From Alphaproteobacteria bacterium (lineage in GTDB: Bacteria; Myxococcota_A; UBA796; CAJQPC01), in assembly GCA_020632795.1 (NCBI GenBank), contig JACKEV010000020.1, positions 124,001 through 188,000 of the forward strand: a stretch of 64,000 bases of DNA, in the 5' to 3' direction. A model generated the notes under the pieces. The model was not told the DNA's origin, searched no databases, and worked only from the letters and a program-made list of their open reading frames with translations. The translations under genes and the position numbers were made by a program. Positions 1 to 9,322 of this stretch are shown piece after piece. Every line of letters starts with the position of its first letter. The stretch's first letter is position 1.

Positions 1-757
1 TGGGCTCGGCGCTCTGCCCCAGCCACAGGAGCGCGCACCAGGTCCCGGTGCGGCGCAGCTCCTGCGCTCGGGCCGCCGGGCTGGCCCCGGCCTGGGGCGC
101 GTCGGGCATCAGCGCGGCGCACAGCAGGTCCACCTCCTCGGGCTGGAAGCGGTCCAGCCGCAGCCGCTCCCCCAGCGCTTTGAGATCGGCCCGGGAGGCG
201 TGCTCTGAGGGCCCCTCTGTGTGGAGTCGCCGGCCCAGCGCGGTCTCCTCGGCGAGGCTGCGGAGGTGCGCGGCCAGCGGCGCCCCCCTCGACGGCGTGA
301 GGCCATTGACCGCCGTGACGCGCTCGCCGAAGCGCGCGGTGTCCAGGCCGAGCTGCTCAGCGGCGCCCTTGTAGATGGTGTTCGCGGGCGTATCGACCAC
401 GGGGTCCAACGAGATCGGATCCTCGCTGCTTCGAAACCGCTCCACCCCCTTGTCCCCGCCGACCAGGTTCTCCCGGTTGCGGCCCGCCAGCAGGTTGCCC
501 AGCACGACCGCCGCCTCCACCCGCCGGGCGAACGCGTCCAGCTCCTTGCGGTCCTCCGGACGCCGCTGCGCCCACCAGATGTCCAGGATCCAGCTCCGCA
601 GCGAGAGGTACCGCACCTGGGGGGTCACCGAGGTGACCCCGTCCAGCAGGTGGTAGCCGATGCGCTGCGCCGCGGTGCGCAGGCCCAGGAAGTCCTGACC
701 GCCCGAGCTGGGCGCGTCGCGGCCGGCGATCCACTCGGGCAGCGGGGGGGTCGACAT
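1..757 (-). CDS. Hypothetical protein, C-terminus beyond window edge
   Basis: An open frame runs on the minus strand from ATG at 757 to the window edge with no stop, giving about 252 visible residues beginning MSTPPLPEWIAG. I do not recognise the family. The visible part is soluble and rich in Leu, Arg and Glu, with no signal peptide or membrane segment. It is the last visible member of the operon read from about 6.2 kb, starting 12 bp after the epimerase stop, so it is probably co-transcribed. The overlapping Pro/Arg/Gly-rich ORF on the same strand (357-767) and the plus-strand ORFs here look like shadows of this frame. Confidence 0.6.
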   Translation of the reverse strand, partial: MSTPPLPEWIAGRDAPSSGGQDFLGLRTAAQRIGYHLLDGVTSVTPQVRYLSLRSWILDIWWAQRRPEDRKELDAFARRVEAAVVLGNLLAGRNRENLVGGDKGVERFRSSEDPISLDPVVDTPANTIYKGAAEQLGLDTARFGERVTAVNGLTPSRGAPLAAHLRSLAEETALGRRLHTEGPSEHASRADLKALGERLRLDRFQPEEVDLLCAALMPDAPQAGASPAARAQELRRTGTWCALLWLGQSAEP

Positions 758-768
758 CGCCGACCATG

Positions 769-1833
769 CTACAGCTTCAGGCGCGTCACCCCGAAGCCCG
801 GCGCGTCGCAGGGGAACAGCCACCCCTTCTCCAGCCGCACCGCGCCGTCTGTCGGATCGTTCGCCAGATCCAGGTGCCCGTCGAGATCGGCAAAGCGCAC
901 CTCCGGGCAGGCCAGGGCCAGGTGCAGCCCCGCGGCGACGGACAGCGCGCACTCGTCGGTGCTGCCCACCATCAGCGACAGCTCCGCGGCGCGGGCCACC
1001 GCGGCGACGTGGAGCGCGGCGTCCACCCCGCCCACCTTCATCAGCTTGACGTTGAGCATGTCCACCCGCTCGTACCGGGCCAGGCGGAAGGCGTCGTCCA
1101 GGTTGAGCAGGCTCTCGTCGGCCATCACCGGGTAGGGAGACGCCTGGGTGACCGCCATGAGATCCTCGCCCTGGCCGCGCCGGGTGGGCTGTTCGAACAT
1201 CTCCAGCTCCACGCCCTCGATCGCCGCCAGGAAGCGCCGCGCCTCGGCCACGGAGTAGCCCTGGTTCGCGTCGAAGCGCAGGGCCACCTGCGGGCCCACC
1301 GCCGCCCGGATGCGCCGCAGGATGTCGGCGTCGCCCTCGGGATCCAGGCCCCCCTTGATCTTGAGGGCCTCGAAGCCCTGCGCCAGCCGGGCGCGGGCCT
1401 CGGCGAGCATGCGCTCCGGCGTGTCGATGAACACGGTCACGCTGGTGGGCATCGAGCGCCGGTAGCCCCCCAGCAGGGTCACCACCGGCAGCCCCGCCGC
1501 CTTGCCCAGCAGGTCGAGCAGCGCCATGTCCAGGGCCGCCCGGGCCGCAGGGTGCCCGACCAGCGGCGAGCGCTCCAGCAGGTGGACCCGCCGCAGGGGG
1601 TCCTCCCCGACCAGAGCTTCCGTGATGCCGATGAGCGCGGCCTCACAGCCCTCCAGAGTCTCTCCGGTGACCGGCGGATCGGGCGCCGCGGCGCCGAAGC
1701 CCCGGTGCGGCCCGTCGGTCTCCAGCACGAGGAACACGAACCGGGCGGTGTCTACCGTCTCATAGGCGATCGTGTAGGGTTGAGCCAACGGGTATGTAGC
1801 ACAGATAACGTCCGCGCGTGTGATGCGCATCAT
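769..1833 (-). CDS. Dipeptide epimerase (enolase superfamily, muconate-lactonizing subgroup)
   Basis: Enolase-superfamily protein of about 354 residues, resembling L-Ala-D/L-Glu and other dipeptide epimerases. Visible signatures are the catalytic Lys in the KIKGG motif about halfway, the metal ligands in RFDANQGY, EMFEQP and MADES, and a late K in NVKLMKVGG, all in the usual order. The family epimerises one residue of a dipeptide through a Mg-stabilised enolate in the cytoplasm; the exact dipeptide cannot be read from sequence. The start at 1833 is chosen because its ATG overlaps the TGA of the upstream gene (ATGA), implying translational coupling. The neighbouring DUF1611 protein is a frequent partner of this enzyme family. 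Confidence 0.85.
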   Translation of the reverse strand: MMRITRADVICATYPLAQPYTIAYETVDTARFVFLVLETDGPHRGFGAAAPDPPVTGETLEGCEAALIGITEALVGEDPLRRVHLLERSPLVGHPAARAALDMALLDLLGKAAGLPVVTLLGGYRRSMPTSVTVFIDTPERMLAEARARLAQGFEALKIKGGLDPEGDADILRRIRAAVGPQVALRFDANQGYSVAEARRFLAAIEGVELEMFEQPTRRGQGEDLMAVTQASPYPVMADESLLNLDDAFRLARYERVDMLNVKLMKVGGVDAALHVAAVARAAELSLMVGSTDECALSVAAGLHLALACPEVRFADLDGHLDLANDPTDGAVRLEKGWLFPCDAPGFGVTRLKL

Positions 1834-4121
1834 GCGCCTCCTGGCCGATGAAGCCTCTCCAGTGGGGTTGATTTCAGGTGTTCGCACAGCGCCACGAGGT
1901 TGCGGATCTGGATGTCCCACATCTCGCGGCCCTTCTCCGCGGTGGCCCGGGTGGGGTCGCCCATCGTCCCGGTGTCCGAGATGCGCCGGGTGCGGGCATA
2001 CCACTCCACGCTCACCCCGCCGCCGAAGTCCAGGTACCGGCTGTCGAAGCGCGGGACCTCCGCTCGGGCGTGCTCCATGTGCACGAGGTGCGGCCGGGTG
2101 GCCAGCGCCGTGCTCGTCTCATACTCGCCGGCGTGCACGTCCCCGGCGGTCTCGATGAGGTGGGTCATCTCGGCGTCGGCGGTCTCCCCGGTGTCCACCG
2201 CGGTGAAGATGGCGGCGTCCCGGTTGATGAGCTGGGCGGCGAAGTGCAGGGCGGCGGCGTTGCCCCCGTGACCGTTGAGGATCAGGAGCTTGCGGATGCC
2301 CCACCGCGCCACGCTCACCCCCACCTCGTGCACCATGCGGGCCAGGGTGTCCGGGCTGACCGAGAGGGTGCCGGGGAAGTCCTCGTGGTGGTAGCTCACA
2401 CCGTACGGGATCAGCGGGAGCACCAGAGGCTTGGGGTCGGTGCACGCTTCGGCCACCGCGTGGGCGATGTGCTCGGCGTCCCAGGCGTCGATGTCCAGGG
2501 GCAGGTGCAGGCCGTGCTGCTCGAACGCGCCCACCGGCAGCAGGGCGAGGTCGGTCTCCCGGAAGCGTCTCTGGGCCTGGGGCCAGGTCATCTCCCCCAG
2601 GATCCACGCCTTCTGCACGGGCTTGAGGTCCTCGACCCCGCGAGAGGGCAGGCGCTCGAAGGGGTGGGGATCCCCCAACTGCGACAGTGGATCGAAGGGC
2701 ACCCAGGCCCCGTCGCGCCGCTCGACGGCGCCCTCGGCGACCTCCAGCAGGAGGCGTCGCAGGCCCGGCCGCAGGTCACTGGGCACGGTGGTGTGCGGGC
2801 TGGCCTCGGGGTCGTAGCGCAGCTTCATGGTCACCGGCGAGCGCCGGGCCTTCTGACCGAACGGGCTGTCCGCCGGGACGTGCCCCGACGCCACCAGCAT
2901 CCAGGCGAGGTGCTCGGCGTCTTCGGCGATCTGCTTCGCGCCGGAGTCGGCCAGCCGCTCCATGCAGGCCGCGATGGCCTCGGGGCTGTAGCCGCACACC
3001 GCCGGGTCCTTCCCCAGGGCGGTCAGCATGCCCACGATGCGCCGACACTTCTCGCAGGCCCCACAGGGCAGGACCCGCTCCCCCTCGACGTGGGCCGAGT
3101 GGCAGCTCACCTGCTGGGCCAGCAGCTCGGGGTAGCGGGTGGCCAGGGCCTTCTCGATGAGCAGCTCCGAGCAGGTCCGCAGCACCGAGAACTGCACGAT
3201 CCCCCAGCCCTTGCGGTCGAAGAAGCGGCTCAGATCCTCGTCGAACCAGCGGCTCTGGTCGTAGAGCGCGCCGTAGTGGGGGATGCCCGCGGTGACCTCC
3301 CGCGCGGTCGTGTCGAACTCGTCCCCGATGACCAGGCGCCCCAGGCCGCGCTTGCGGGCCAGGGGCAGGGTCGCGAACAGGAACACCGCGACCGTCCACA
3401 GCCGGATCGCGTAGATGTCCGCGCGGATCCGCCCGAAGTCCTGCCGCACGAAGGGCAGCCGCCGCAGCAGCCAGGTGAACAGCCGGTCGCAGTTGGTCCA
3501 CACCCGCGCGGCGCGGGGGTGGGTTCGCTCCAGGTGCCGCCAGGCGTTGAGCGCGGTGAACCAGTGCCGCCCGGCCTCGTTCGCGAAGATGGGGTGGGCC
3601 TCGGCCCCCAGCTCCTCCAGGATGCCCAGGGAGAGCAGGCTGTCCTTGCCGCCGCTGCTGAGGATGAGCGCGCGATCCGGGGACGTGGTCCACCGCTCGA
3701 AGACGGGGGGCCGGGGGTCAGGGAAGTTGAGGTTGCAGGAGAAGTCCGCGTCTGGAGGGGCCGGCAGCGGCTCCAGCGTGAGGAACGGGTTCTTGACCAT
3801 CAGCTTGTTGGTCAGGATCTCGCAGGCCGTGTTGGCGGCCATGGCCCGCAGCCAGCGCCGGTCCTCGTCGTCGAGGGGCCCGTAGATGCGGATCTCCTTG
3901 GCGAACAGGCCGTAGTTCAGCGCTGGCTGGACGGACAGCAGCGTCGCCAGGGCCACGTCGGCGGGGCTCCAGGGGTTGAGCACGTCCTCGCTGTACGAGG
4001 TGACCAGCTCGAAGGTGTCCTCGCCCACCTGATACGGACAGATCACCCGGCGGGGCTCCACGCGGACGGGGCCCACGGTGAGCCGGTCCCATACCTGCAG
4101 GTGCTTGAGGGCGTCGGTCAT
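1830..4121 (-). CDS. Fusion of QueC-like PP-loop domain and creatininase-family amidohydrolase
   Basis: A 763-residue protein with two enzyme modules. Residues about 150-400 form a PP-loop ATPase with SGGKDS and a downstream Cys cluster (LPCGACEKCRR), as in QueC-like proteins that adenylate a substrate. Residues about 525-763 are a creatininase-family domain with the metal-binding signature GAFEQHGLHLPLDID, the NGHGGN loop and HAGEYETS; this family hydrolyses cyclic or linear amides. No transmembrane segment is visible. It overlaps both neighbours by 4 bp, so it is made together with the DUF1611 protein and the epimerase. A role in making or breaking an unusual amide or peptide is inference; the substrate is unknown. 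Confidence 0.75.
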   Translation of the reverse strand: MTDALKHLQVWDRLTVGPVRVEPRRVICPYQVGEDTFELVTSYSEDVLNPWSPADVALATLLSVQPALNYGLFAKEIRIYGPLDDEDRRWLRAMAANTACEILTNKLMVKNPFLTLEPLPAPPDADFSCNLNFPDPRPPVFERWTTSPDRALILSSGGKDSLLSLGILEELGAEAHPIFANEAGRHWFTALNAWRHLERTHPRAARVWTNCDRLFTWLLRRLPFVRQDFGRIRADIYAIRLWTVAVFLFATLPLARKRGLGRLVIGDEFDTTAREVTAGIPHYGALYDQSRWFDEDLSRFFDRKGWGIVQFSVLRTCSELLIEKALATRYPELLAQQVSCHSAHVEGERVLPCGACEKCRRIVGMLTALGKDPAVCGYSPEAIAACMERLADSGAKQIAEDAEHLAWMLVASGHVPADSPFGQKARRSPVTMKLRYDPEASPHTTVPSDLRPGLRRLLLEVAEGAVERRDGAWVPFDPLSQLGDPHPFERLPSRGVEDLKPVQKAWILGEMTWPQAQRRFRETDLALLPVGAFEQHGLHLPLDIDAWDAEHIAHAVAEACTDPKPLVLPLIPYGVSYHHEDFPGTLSVSPDTLARMVHEVGVSVARWGIRKLLILNGHGGNAAALHFAAQLINRDAAIFTAVDTGETADAEMTHLIETAGDVHAGEYETSTALATRPHLVHMEHARAEVPRFDSRYLDFGGGVSVEWYARTRRISDTGTMGDPTRATAEKGREMWDIQIRNLVALCEHLKSTPLERLHRPGGA

Positions 4122-5185
4122 CCGTCACCTCCCAGGGCCAGCAGGGCGTCCAGGATCGGCTCCACCCCCTGGAGGAGCGGCGCGCAGGTCGGCCGGTGGT
4201 GCTGCCTTTCGTAGACCTCCACCGCCGCGAGGGCCTGGGCGCGGTCCATGCCCTCGTGGTTGATGGTGATCGCGACGACGGGGCGGCCGGAGATCAGCTC
4301 GATCGCCTGGATCTGGGTCTCCAGCGGCTGGATGCGGAAGCCCGGGAAGCCGTCGTACTCCACCCGGGTGGGGGCGTGCTGCATCACCACCCCGTGGGGA
4401 CGGGCGGCGGCCAGGATCTCGTAGCCGCCGGGATAGGCGGGGTTCATCAGGCTGCCCTGCCCCTCGATGACGATGACCTCGGGGCGGACCTCATCCCAGG
4501 CCTGCACCACCGCGTGCTCGATCTCCCCCGACATGAAGTCGCTGATGAGGCTGTCCATCACGAAGCTGTAGGGGACCCCCTGCATCCAGGCGGTCTGACC
4601 GGTGCCGATCAGCTCCGCGCGCACGCCCCGGGCCCGCAGGGCCTGGACCAGCAGCACCGCTGTGGTGCGCTTGCCCACCGCCGAGTCGGTGCCCAGCACC
4701 GCGATGCGCACGGCGCCAACCTCGTTGATGCGGCCGGAGAAGTGGTGCATCACCGAGGCCGGCGGCGGCCGGCGGACGTCTCGGATCGTGACCCCGCGCG
4801 CTTCCGCGAGGGCCACCAGATCGGGATCATCGGAGAGGAGGTCGTGAAGCCCGCAGTCCACGTTCAGCCCCGCGTCGAGCGCGTCACGGGCCGCCTGGCG
4901 GTCAGGTCCGGTCAGCCGCCCGCCGTCGGGGGCGAGGCCCACCACGAAGTGGGTCGGCTTGAAGGCCAACGCAGCCTGGAGGCTCTCGACCACCGGGATG
5001 CCCCGGGGCCGCCCGTCCAGCACGTCCCCGGCGTCCTGGCCGGCGTAGCGGTCGTCGATCACCGCGCGCACCCGGTAGCGCTCGGTGAAGCGCACCAGGC
5101 CGTGGGCGGTCTTGCCGTTGGGGGTGTTGAAGTGGCCCTGGCACCAGACGACGGCGTCGCCGTCGGGCTGTCGGGGAGCGCTCAT
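4118..5185 (-). CDS. DUF1611 family P-loop protein
   Basis: A 355-residue protein of the DUF1611 type: an N-terminal Rossmann-like half (about 1-150) followed by a P-loop NTPase half with GTDSAVGKRT as the phosphate loop (around residue 168). The acidic stretch VIVIEGQGSL resembles Walker B regions of dethiobiotin-synthetase-like enzymes. The family's biochemistry is not settled, but its genes are commonly found next to dipeptide epimerases, as here. The ATG at 5185 overlaps the stop of the upstream PLP enzyme and the stop overlaps the next ATG, so it sits in the middle of a coupled operon. Confidence 0.75.
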   Translation of the reverse strand: MSAPRQPDGDAVVWCQGHFNTPNGKTAHGLVRFTERYRVRAVIDDRYAGQDAGDVLDGRPRGIPVVESLQAALAFKPTHFVVGLAPDGGRLTGPDRQAARDALDAGLNVDCGLHDLLSDDPDLVALAEARGVTIRDVRRPPPASVMHHFSGRINEVGAVRIAVLGTDSAVGKRTTAVLLVQALRARGVRAELIGTGQTAWMQGVPYSFVMDSLISDFMSGEIEHAVVQAWDEVRPEVIVIEGQGSLMNPAYPGGYEILAAARPHGVVMQHAPTRVEYDGFPGFRIQPLETQIQAIELISGRPVVAITINHEGMDRAQALAAVEVYERQHHRPTCAPLLQGVEPILDALLALGGDG

Positions 5186-6237
5186 TCGGACCTCGCGGTG
5201 ATCACGGCCACATAGCGGGCCGGCGGGAGAGGGTTGCGCTGGTGGGTCTCCAGCAGCGCGGCGAGCCCGGCGGTGGACGCCGGCTGGACGATGAGCCCCT
5301 GCTCGTGGCGCAGCATGCGGGCCAGGTCCCGGAGCCTGCGGTCGCTCAGGCCCACCGCCGCGCCGTCGGTCTCCCGGATGGCGTCCAGCGCCCGCTGGCC
5401 GTCGATGGCGTGCCAGTTGACCAGCGGCTCATTGACGGTGGTCTCGCGGATGCGCGTCGGCTCGAGGTCCGAGCAGACCGGGTCTCCGGTCTCCCAGGCC
5501 CGCACGATGGGGTTCATCCGGAACGCCGAGCCGCCGATCAGCCGGGGCATGTGGGAGCTTCGACCCCGACGCTCCAAGGACAGGAAGCCCCGGTGGAGCC
5601 CGGCCAGCGTGGTGCCGTTGGACACCGGCGCGGCCACCGCCGCGGGCGCGTCCCGCAGCTCATCGAAGATCTCATAGGCGATGGCGCGGTAGGCGCGGAG
5701 CTGGAGGTCCTCGTTCGCGCCGCCTGCGTTGGCGTCGTACAGGCCCTCGTCGAGGGCGATCCGTCGGGCGGCCGCCACCGCGCCCTCGTAGTCCTCACCC
5801 TCTCGCCGGATCTCCGCGCCGGTTGCGGCGATCTGCGGAGCCCGCGGGGCGTTGTAGGAGGCCGGCAGCACAGCCACGCAGCGCAGCCGGGCCACCCGGG
5901 CGGCGTAGCCCGCCGCCACCCCGTAGTTCCCGCAGGTCGCGAGGACCATGCCCCGGGAGCGGCGCCGCAGCGCGTCGTAGACCTGAGCGAACGCGATGCG
6001 GTCCTTCTGGGTGCCGGTGGGATTGTCGCCCTCCAGCTTGAGGAACACCTGCCGCAGCCCGAACGCGCGCTCGATGGACCGCACCCGGACCAGGGAGGTG
6101 TCGCCCACCTCGCTCTCCCAGACGTCTTCGAAGGCCTCCAGCCGCTCGATCAGCGGCAAGGAGGCGTCACGGCACGCGCTGCGCGCGCTCCGCGTTTCGG
6201 CAGAGAGGTGGAGGAGGGGGGGCGTGGGCGATCCCAC
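5182..6237 (-). CDS. Threonine-synthase-like PLP-dependent enzyme (fold type II)
   Basis: The Schiff-base Lys lies in NPTGTQKDR, followed by the phosphate-contacting loop ATCGNYGVAAG and the Gly-rich PVSNGTTLAG, the pattern of threonine synthase and related lyases. The start is uncertain: the frame opens to ATG at 6363, but those first residues look non-native. I use GTG at 6237; TTG at 6159, just before LPLIERLEAF, is also plausible because the fold begins near VGDTSLVR. It is the first gene of the minus-strand operon and overlaps the DUF1611 start by 4 bp. With those partners it may act on an amino acid other than phosphohomoserine. Confidence 0.75.
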   Translation of the reverse strand: MGSPTPPLLHLSAETRSARSACRDASLPLIERLEAFEDVWESEVGDTSLVRVRSIERAFGLRQVFLKLEGDNPTGTQKDRIAFAQVYDALRRRSRGMVLATCGNYGVAAGYAARVARLRCVAVLPASYNAPRAPQIAATGAEIRREGEDYEGAVAAARRIALDEGLYDANAGGANEDLQLRAYRAIAYEIFDELRDAPAAVAAPVSNGTTLAGLHRGFLSLERRGRSSHMPRLIGGSAFRMNPIVRAWETGDPVCSDLEPTRIRETTVNEPLVNWHAIDGQRALDAIRETDGAAVGLSDRRLRDLARMLRHEQGLIVQPASTAGLAALLETHQRNPLPPARYVAVITARSE

Positions 6238-6374
6238 GAGCAGATCACGCAACGGCGGGCTCCGTGCCAGGCTCGTTTCGCGCAGAACGTAGCGCCTGAG
6301 CGATGGGGAGCAAGGAGTGGGGGCGAAACGTAAGAAAACGCAGGGGTGGATGGTACAGTCCATCCAGAGGTGTC

Positions 6375-6542
6375 ATGGGCGTCGACCTCCAGGTCCCTCT
6401 CTCCACTGAGCCTGCGGCCGTGCTCGACCGCGCGGCGTTCCTGCTGGAGTCCGAGGGCTTCGACGTGGAGCGACCGTCGGCGGATCGGCGTGAAGCCGAG
6501 CCTCAACGCCCGGAGCATGACCTGAGCCGCTACAACCCCTGA
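6375..6542 (+). CDS. Small hypothetical protein (55 aa)
   Basis: A short frame starting at ATG 6375, preceded closely by AGAGG, and divergent from the PLP-enzyme operon. The middle, VLDRAAFLLESEGFDVE, looks like one genuine amphipathic helix with a turn, and the tail is charged. No family is recognised. It could be a real small soluble protein or chance coding in high-GC DNA. Confidence 0.35.
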   Translation: MGVDLQVPLSTEPAAVLDRAAFLLESEGFDVERPSADRREAEPQRPEHDLSRYNP

Positions 6543-6588
6543 TGTCCCGTCCGCTGGCATGTTACGTCCCCTCGCCCGAGGACCCGTC

Positions 6589-8025
6589 ATGACGGCGCTG
6601 CTGCTCTCCCTGCTCGCGCTCCCGGCCCTGGCCGAGGAGCCCCTCCCCGAAGAGACCACAGAGGAGTCGGAGCCCCCGGCGCCCCCACCCGGCTCGGTGC
6701 TGCTCACCAACGCCCGGCTCATCGCGGACGCGGACAGCGACCCGGTCGACGGCGCGGCCCTGCTGGTCGTCGACGGCCGCATCGCCGCGCTCGCCGACAG
6801 CGCCGACGGCCTGCTGGCGGAGCGGGTCGTGGACCTGGAGGGCGCCACCGTCATCCCGGGGCTCATCGACAGCCACGTCCACACCACCCTGCTTCAGGGC
6901 GCGCCCTTCCGGGACGACACCGAGGCAGAGCGCCAGGACCTCATCCACCAGCAGCTCCGCAGCTACGTGGCCTGCGGGGTCACCACCGCGCTGGACGCCG
7001 CGGCCATGCCGGAGGACCGCGTGCACGTCCAGGGCTGGCTGGCCGAAGGCAACGTCGGCCCCACCCTCTACTGGCTGGCCTACCCGCCCTCACCCCCGGG
7101 CAGCTACATCCAGGCGGTCCTGCCCGGCTCGCCGGTCCAGGAGACCCCCGAGGAGGTCCGCGCCTACGTCCAGGCCCAGCCCGCCCCGGGCGTCATCGGC
7201 GTCAAGATCGCGATGGAGGAGGGCATGCTCCGGCGGATCTGGCCGATGCCTTCGGGGGAGTGGGCCGACGCCCTGGTCCAGGAGTCCGCCGCCGTTGGCC
7301 TGCCGATCTTCGCCCACGCGATGGGCCCGGAAGAGACCATCGCCGCGCTGGCGCTCCAGCCGCGCGCGCTGATGCACGGCCTCTTCGTGAACGACACCGA
7401 GGCCATCGAGGCCGTCGTGGCCTCGGGCGTCTGGGTGGTGCCCACGCTGGTGATCAGCGACAACAACTTCCTGGCGCTCGACCCGTCCCGCCTGGAGGAC
7501 CCGCTGCTCCAGGCCGTCATCACCCCCCACGAGCTGGCCGCCCTCTCCGACCCCGAGGCGCTCGACCAGTCGTTCCGGGCCGTCGGGGCCATGGTCTCGC
7601 CGCGGCTGCCTCCGGGCCTCGTCGCGCGGATCTCCCGCTCGGAGCGCTACTACGACAAGGTGCTGGAGGATCGCCTCGCCGCCACCCGGCGCCTCCATGA
7701 GGCCGGCGTTCCCCTGGTCATGGGCAGCGACGCCCCGGCCTGGCCGATCATGTACAGCCAGATCCCCGGCTACAGCAGCGTGCGGGAGCTGGAGTTGCTC
7801 GGCCGGGTGGGCTTGAGCCCCGCCGAGGTGCTGGCCTCCGCCACCACCGTGCCCGCGGAGATGCTGGGCATCGAGGACAGCGCCGGCCGCATCGCCGAGG
7901 GCCGCCCCGCGGACCTGGTGGTGCTGGGTGATGACCCGCTCGAAGATGTATCAGCGTATCGGGAGATCCGGTACGTGATGCATCAGGGTGAGCTGCGGAC
8001 GCCGGAGGGGTGGCTGGAGGACTGA
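6589..8025 (+). CDS. Secreted amidohydrolase (imidazolonepropionase/prolidase-like)
   Basis: Metal-dependent amidohydrolase of about 478 residues with an N-terminal signal peptide (MTALLLSLLALPALA). Family hallmarks are the HxH pair in IDSHVHTT, a Lys in IGVKIAM that may be carboxylated, His in IFAHAMG and LMHGLF, and Asp in VMGSDAP. The C-terminal GRIAEGRPADLVVLGDDP closes the composite beta domain. The start at 6589 is preferred because GAGGA lies six bases upstream; ATG 6559 in the same frame is an alternative. The protein is probably exported and hydrolyses an amide or peptide; the substrate is unknown. Confidence 0.85.
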   Translation: MTALLLSLLALPALAEEPLPEETTEESEPPAPPPGSVLLTNARLIADADSDPVDGAALLVVDGRIAALADSADGLLAERVVDLEGATVIPGLIDSHVHTTLLQGAPFRDDTEAERQDLIHQQLRSYVACGVTTALDAAAMPEDRVHVQGWLAEGNVGPTLYWLAYPPSPPGSYIQAVLPGSPVQETPEEVRAYVQAQPAPGVIGVKIAMEEGMLRRIWPMPSGEWADALVQESAAVGLPIFAHAMGPEETIAALALQPRALMHGLFVNDTEAIEAVVASGVWVVPTLVISDNNFLALDPSRLEDPLLQAVITPHELAALSDPEALDQSFRAVGAMVSPRLPPGLVARISRSERYYDKVLEDRLAATRRLHEAGVPLVMGSDAPAWPIMYSQIPGYSSVRELELLGRVGLSPAEVLASATTVPAEMLGIEDSAGRIAEGRPADLVVLGDDPLEDVSAYREIRYVMHQGELRTPEGWLED

Positions 8026-8152
8026 GAGGCGCGCTCCCGGCGCTCATGGCGATATCGCCACAGACAACAATTACAGGCTTACAACGTACATTCTTCGCTT
8101 GACGAGCCCTCGGGTTCGGGCGACGCTCTGTGGGACGCACTCGGAGCATCGC

Positions 8153-9322
8153 ATGAAGAGCCTCATCCGACGGGCCCAAGCCCCCGATCCCTTCAGCCCC
8201 GTCACCCAGGATCCAACGGAGCGCACCCCGGATCTGCTGACAGACCCCTTCGACGCTGGGCATCTGATCAACTCAAACCAGCACATGATGAGGCTGCTCG
8301 GCCTGGCAGCGGGTGAGGCCGTCGACCATTGCCCCGACGGCGTCACCGGCCGCGCACATGACGAGCGAAAGGTCCTCACGGAGCAGGGATTGATGACGAC
8401 CGGCGCCCGTGAGCACATGGGCCACGAGCCAGAAGGCTCCCGAAATCCCAAGAGCTTCGCCCAGAAGATGCGGGCGGACATCGACGGGAGCATGAAAGCC
8501 GTTCATGGGGACGAGGCTCGACCCGAGGGCTTCAAGGATGCCCTTCAGAACGCGAGCCTCACCGAGCTCTCCATGCTGAGCGATCTTCAGGATCACGGCC
8601 TGACGCAGGAGGGCATGGTGGAGGTGCTGGAGGGCACGCACGTCCGCGTTGACGACGGCGGCGACATGGCCAGGGATTGGCGGGAGACCACCCGACGGGT
8701 CACCGGGGATCCCGAGCGCCCGGGCGGCTCCAGCCACTACCCGGACACCGGAAAGGACGAGAGCCACCTGGAGGGCCGCCTGCTCCACGAGAACCTGTTC
8801 GGCCGAGCCACCGCAGAGGGGAGCAAGACCGAAGACTCCTGGATGCAGTTGGAGAACGCCCCGACCTCTGAGAAGGCCGCGCACACATGCGACTTCCTGC
8901 AGTACTGCAAGGACGGGTTGAATCAAGGGCCTTGGGGAGCGTCCGCCCACACCGAGACCCACAAGCCGCTACTGCTCAAGCCCACCGCATCCGGCGAATG
9001 GACCCAGACCGTGGACAAGGCGCTGACGAAAAAGATCACCCCGGGCAAGTGCGCACAGAACGCCGCTGTGCGCGGGGTGAAGAGCGCCCTCAACACCGGC
9101 AAGGACGTCGGAGAGGAGGCCCTTGAGTTCGGCAAGGAGACGGCGAAGGGGACCCCAGGCGCCCTGAAGGACGCGGGGGAGGCGATCGGGGGAAAGGCCG
9201 TCGGCGTCCTCAAGGACACCGCAGAGAACCTCCCCGGACCGTCGATCCCGCCGAGGCCCGGGCCGAACCTCCCGAGCCCCCGTCTTCCGGATCTGTCCTT
9301 CCCGAGTCTCAAGCCCTTCTGA
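8153..9322 (+). CDS. Hypothetical protein with Pro-rich tail
   Basis: A 389-residue protein that I do not recognise. The start at ATG 8153 (MKSLIRRAQAPDP) is chosen because the frame upstream reads unlike protein. The N-terminal two thirds are hydrophilic, with many His, Asp and Glu. Residues about 300-365 form an amphipathic stretch rich in Gly, Ala and Lys, and the last 30 residues are Pro-rich (PSIPPRPGPNLPSPRLPD). There is no signal peptide. It may be an accessory gene. Its 3' end overlaps the convergent SDR gene by 14 bp. Confidence 0.6.
   Translation: MKSLIRRAQAPDPFSPVTQDPTERTPDLLTDPFDAGHLINSNQHMMRLLGLAAGEAVDHCPDGVTGRAHDERKVLTEQGLMTTGAREHMGHEPEGSRNPKSFAQKMRADIDGSMKAVHGDEARPEGFKDALQNASLTELSMLSDLQDHGLTQEGMVEVLEGTHVRVDDGGDMARDWRETTRRVTGDPERPGGSSHYPDTGKDESHLEGRLLHENLFGRATAEGSKTEDSWMQLENAPTSEKAAHTCDFLQYCKDGLNQGPWGASAHTETHKPLLLKPTASGEWTQTVDKALTKKITPGKCAQNAAVRGVKSALNTGKDVGEEALEFGKETAKGTPGALKDAGEAIGGKAVGVLKDTAENLPGPSIPPRPGPNLPSPRLPDLSFPSLKPF

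Noticed and set aside
1878..4214. Plus-strand frame of about 780 codons antisense to the PP-loop/creatininase gene
   Set aside because: No recognisable motifs and a repetitive Gly/Val/His/Arg composition, as expected for antisense reading in GC-rich DNA.
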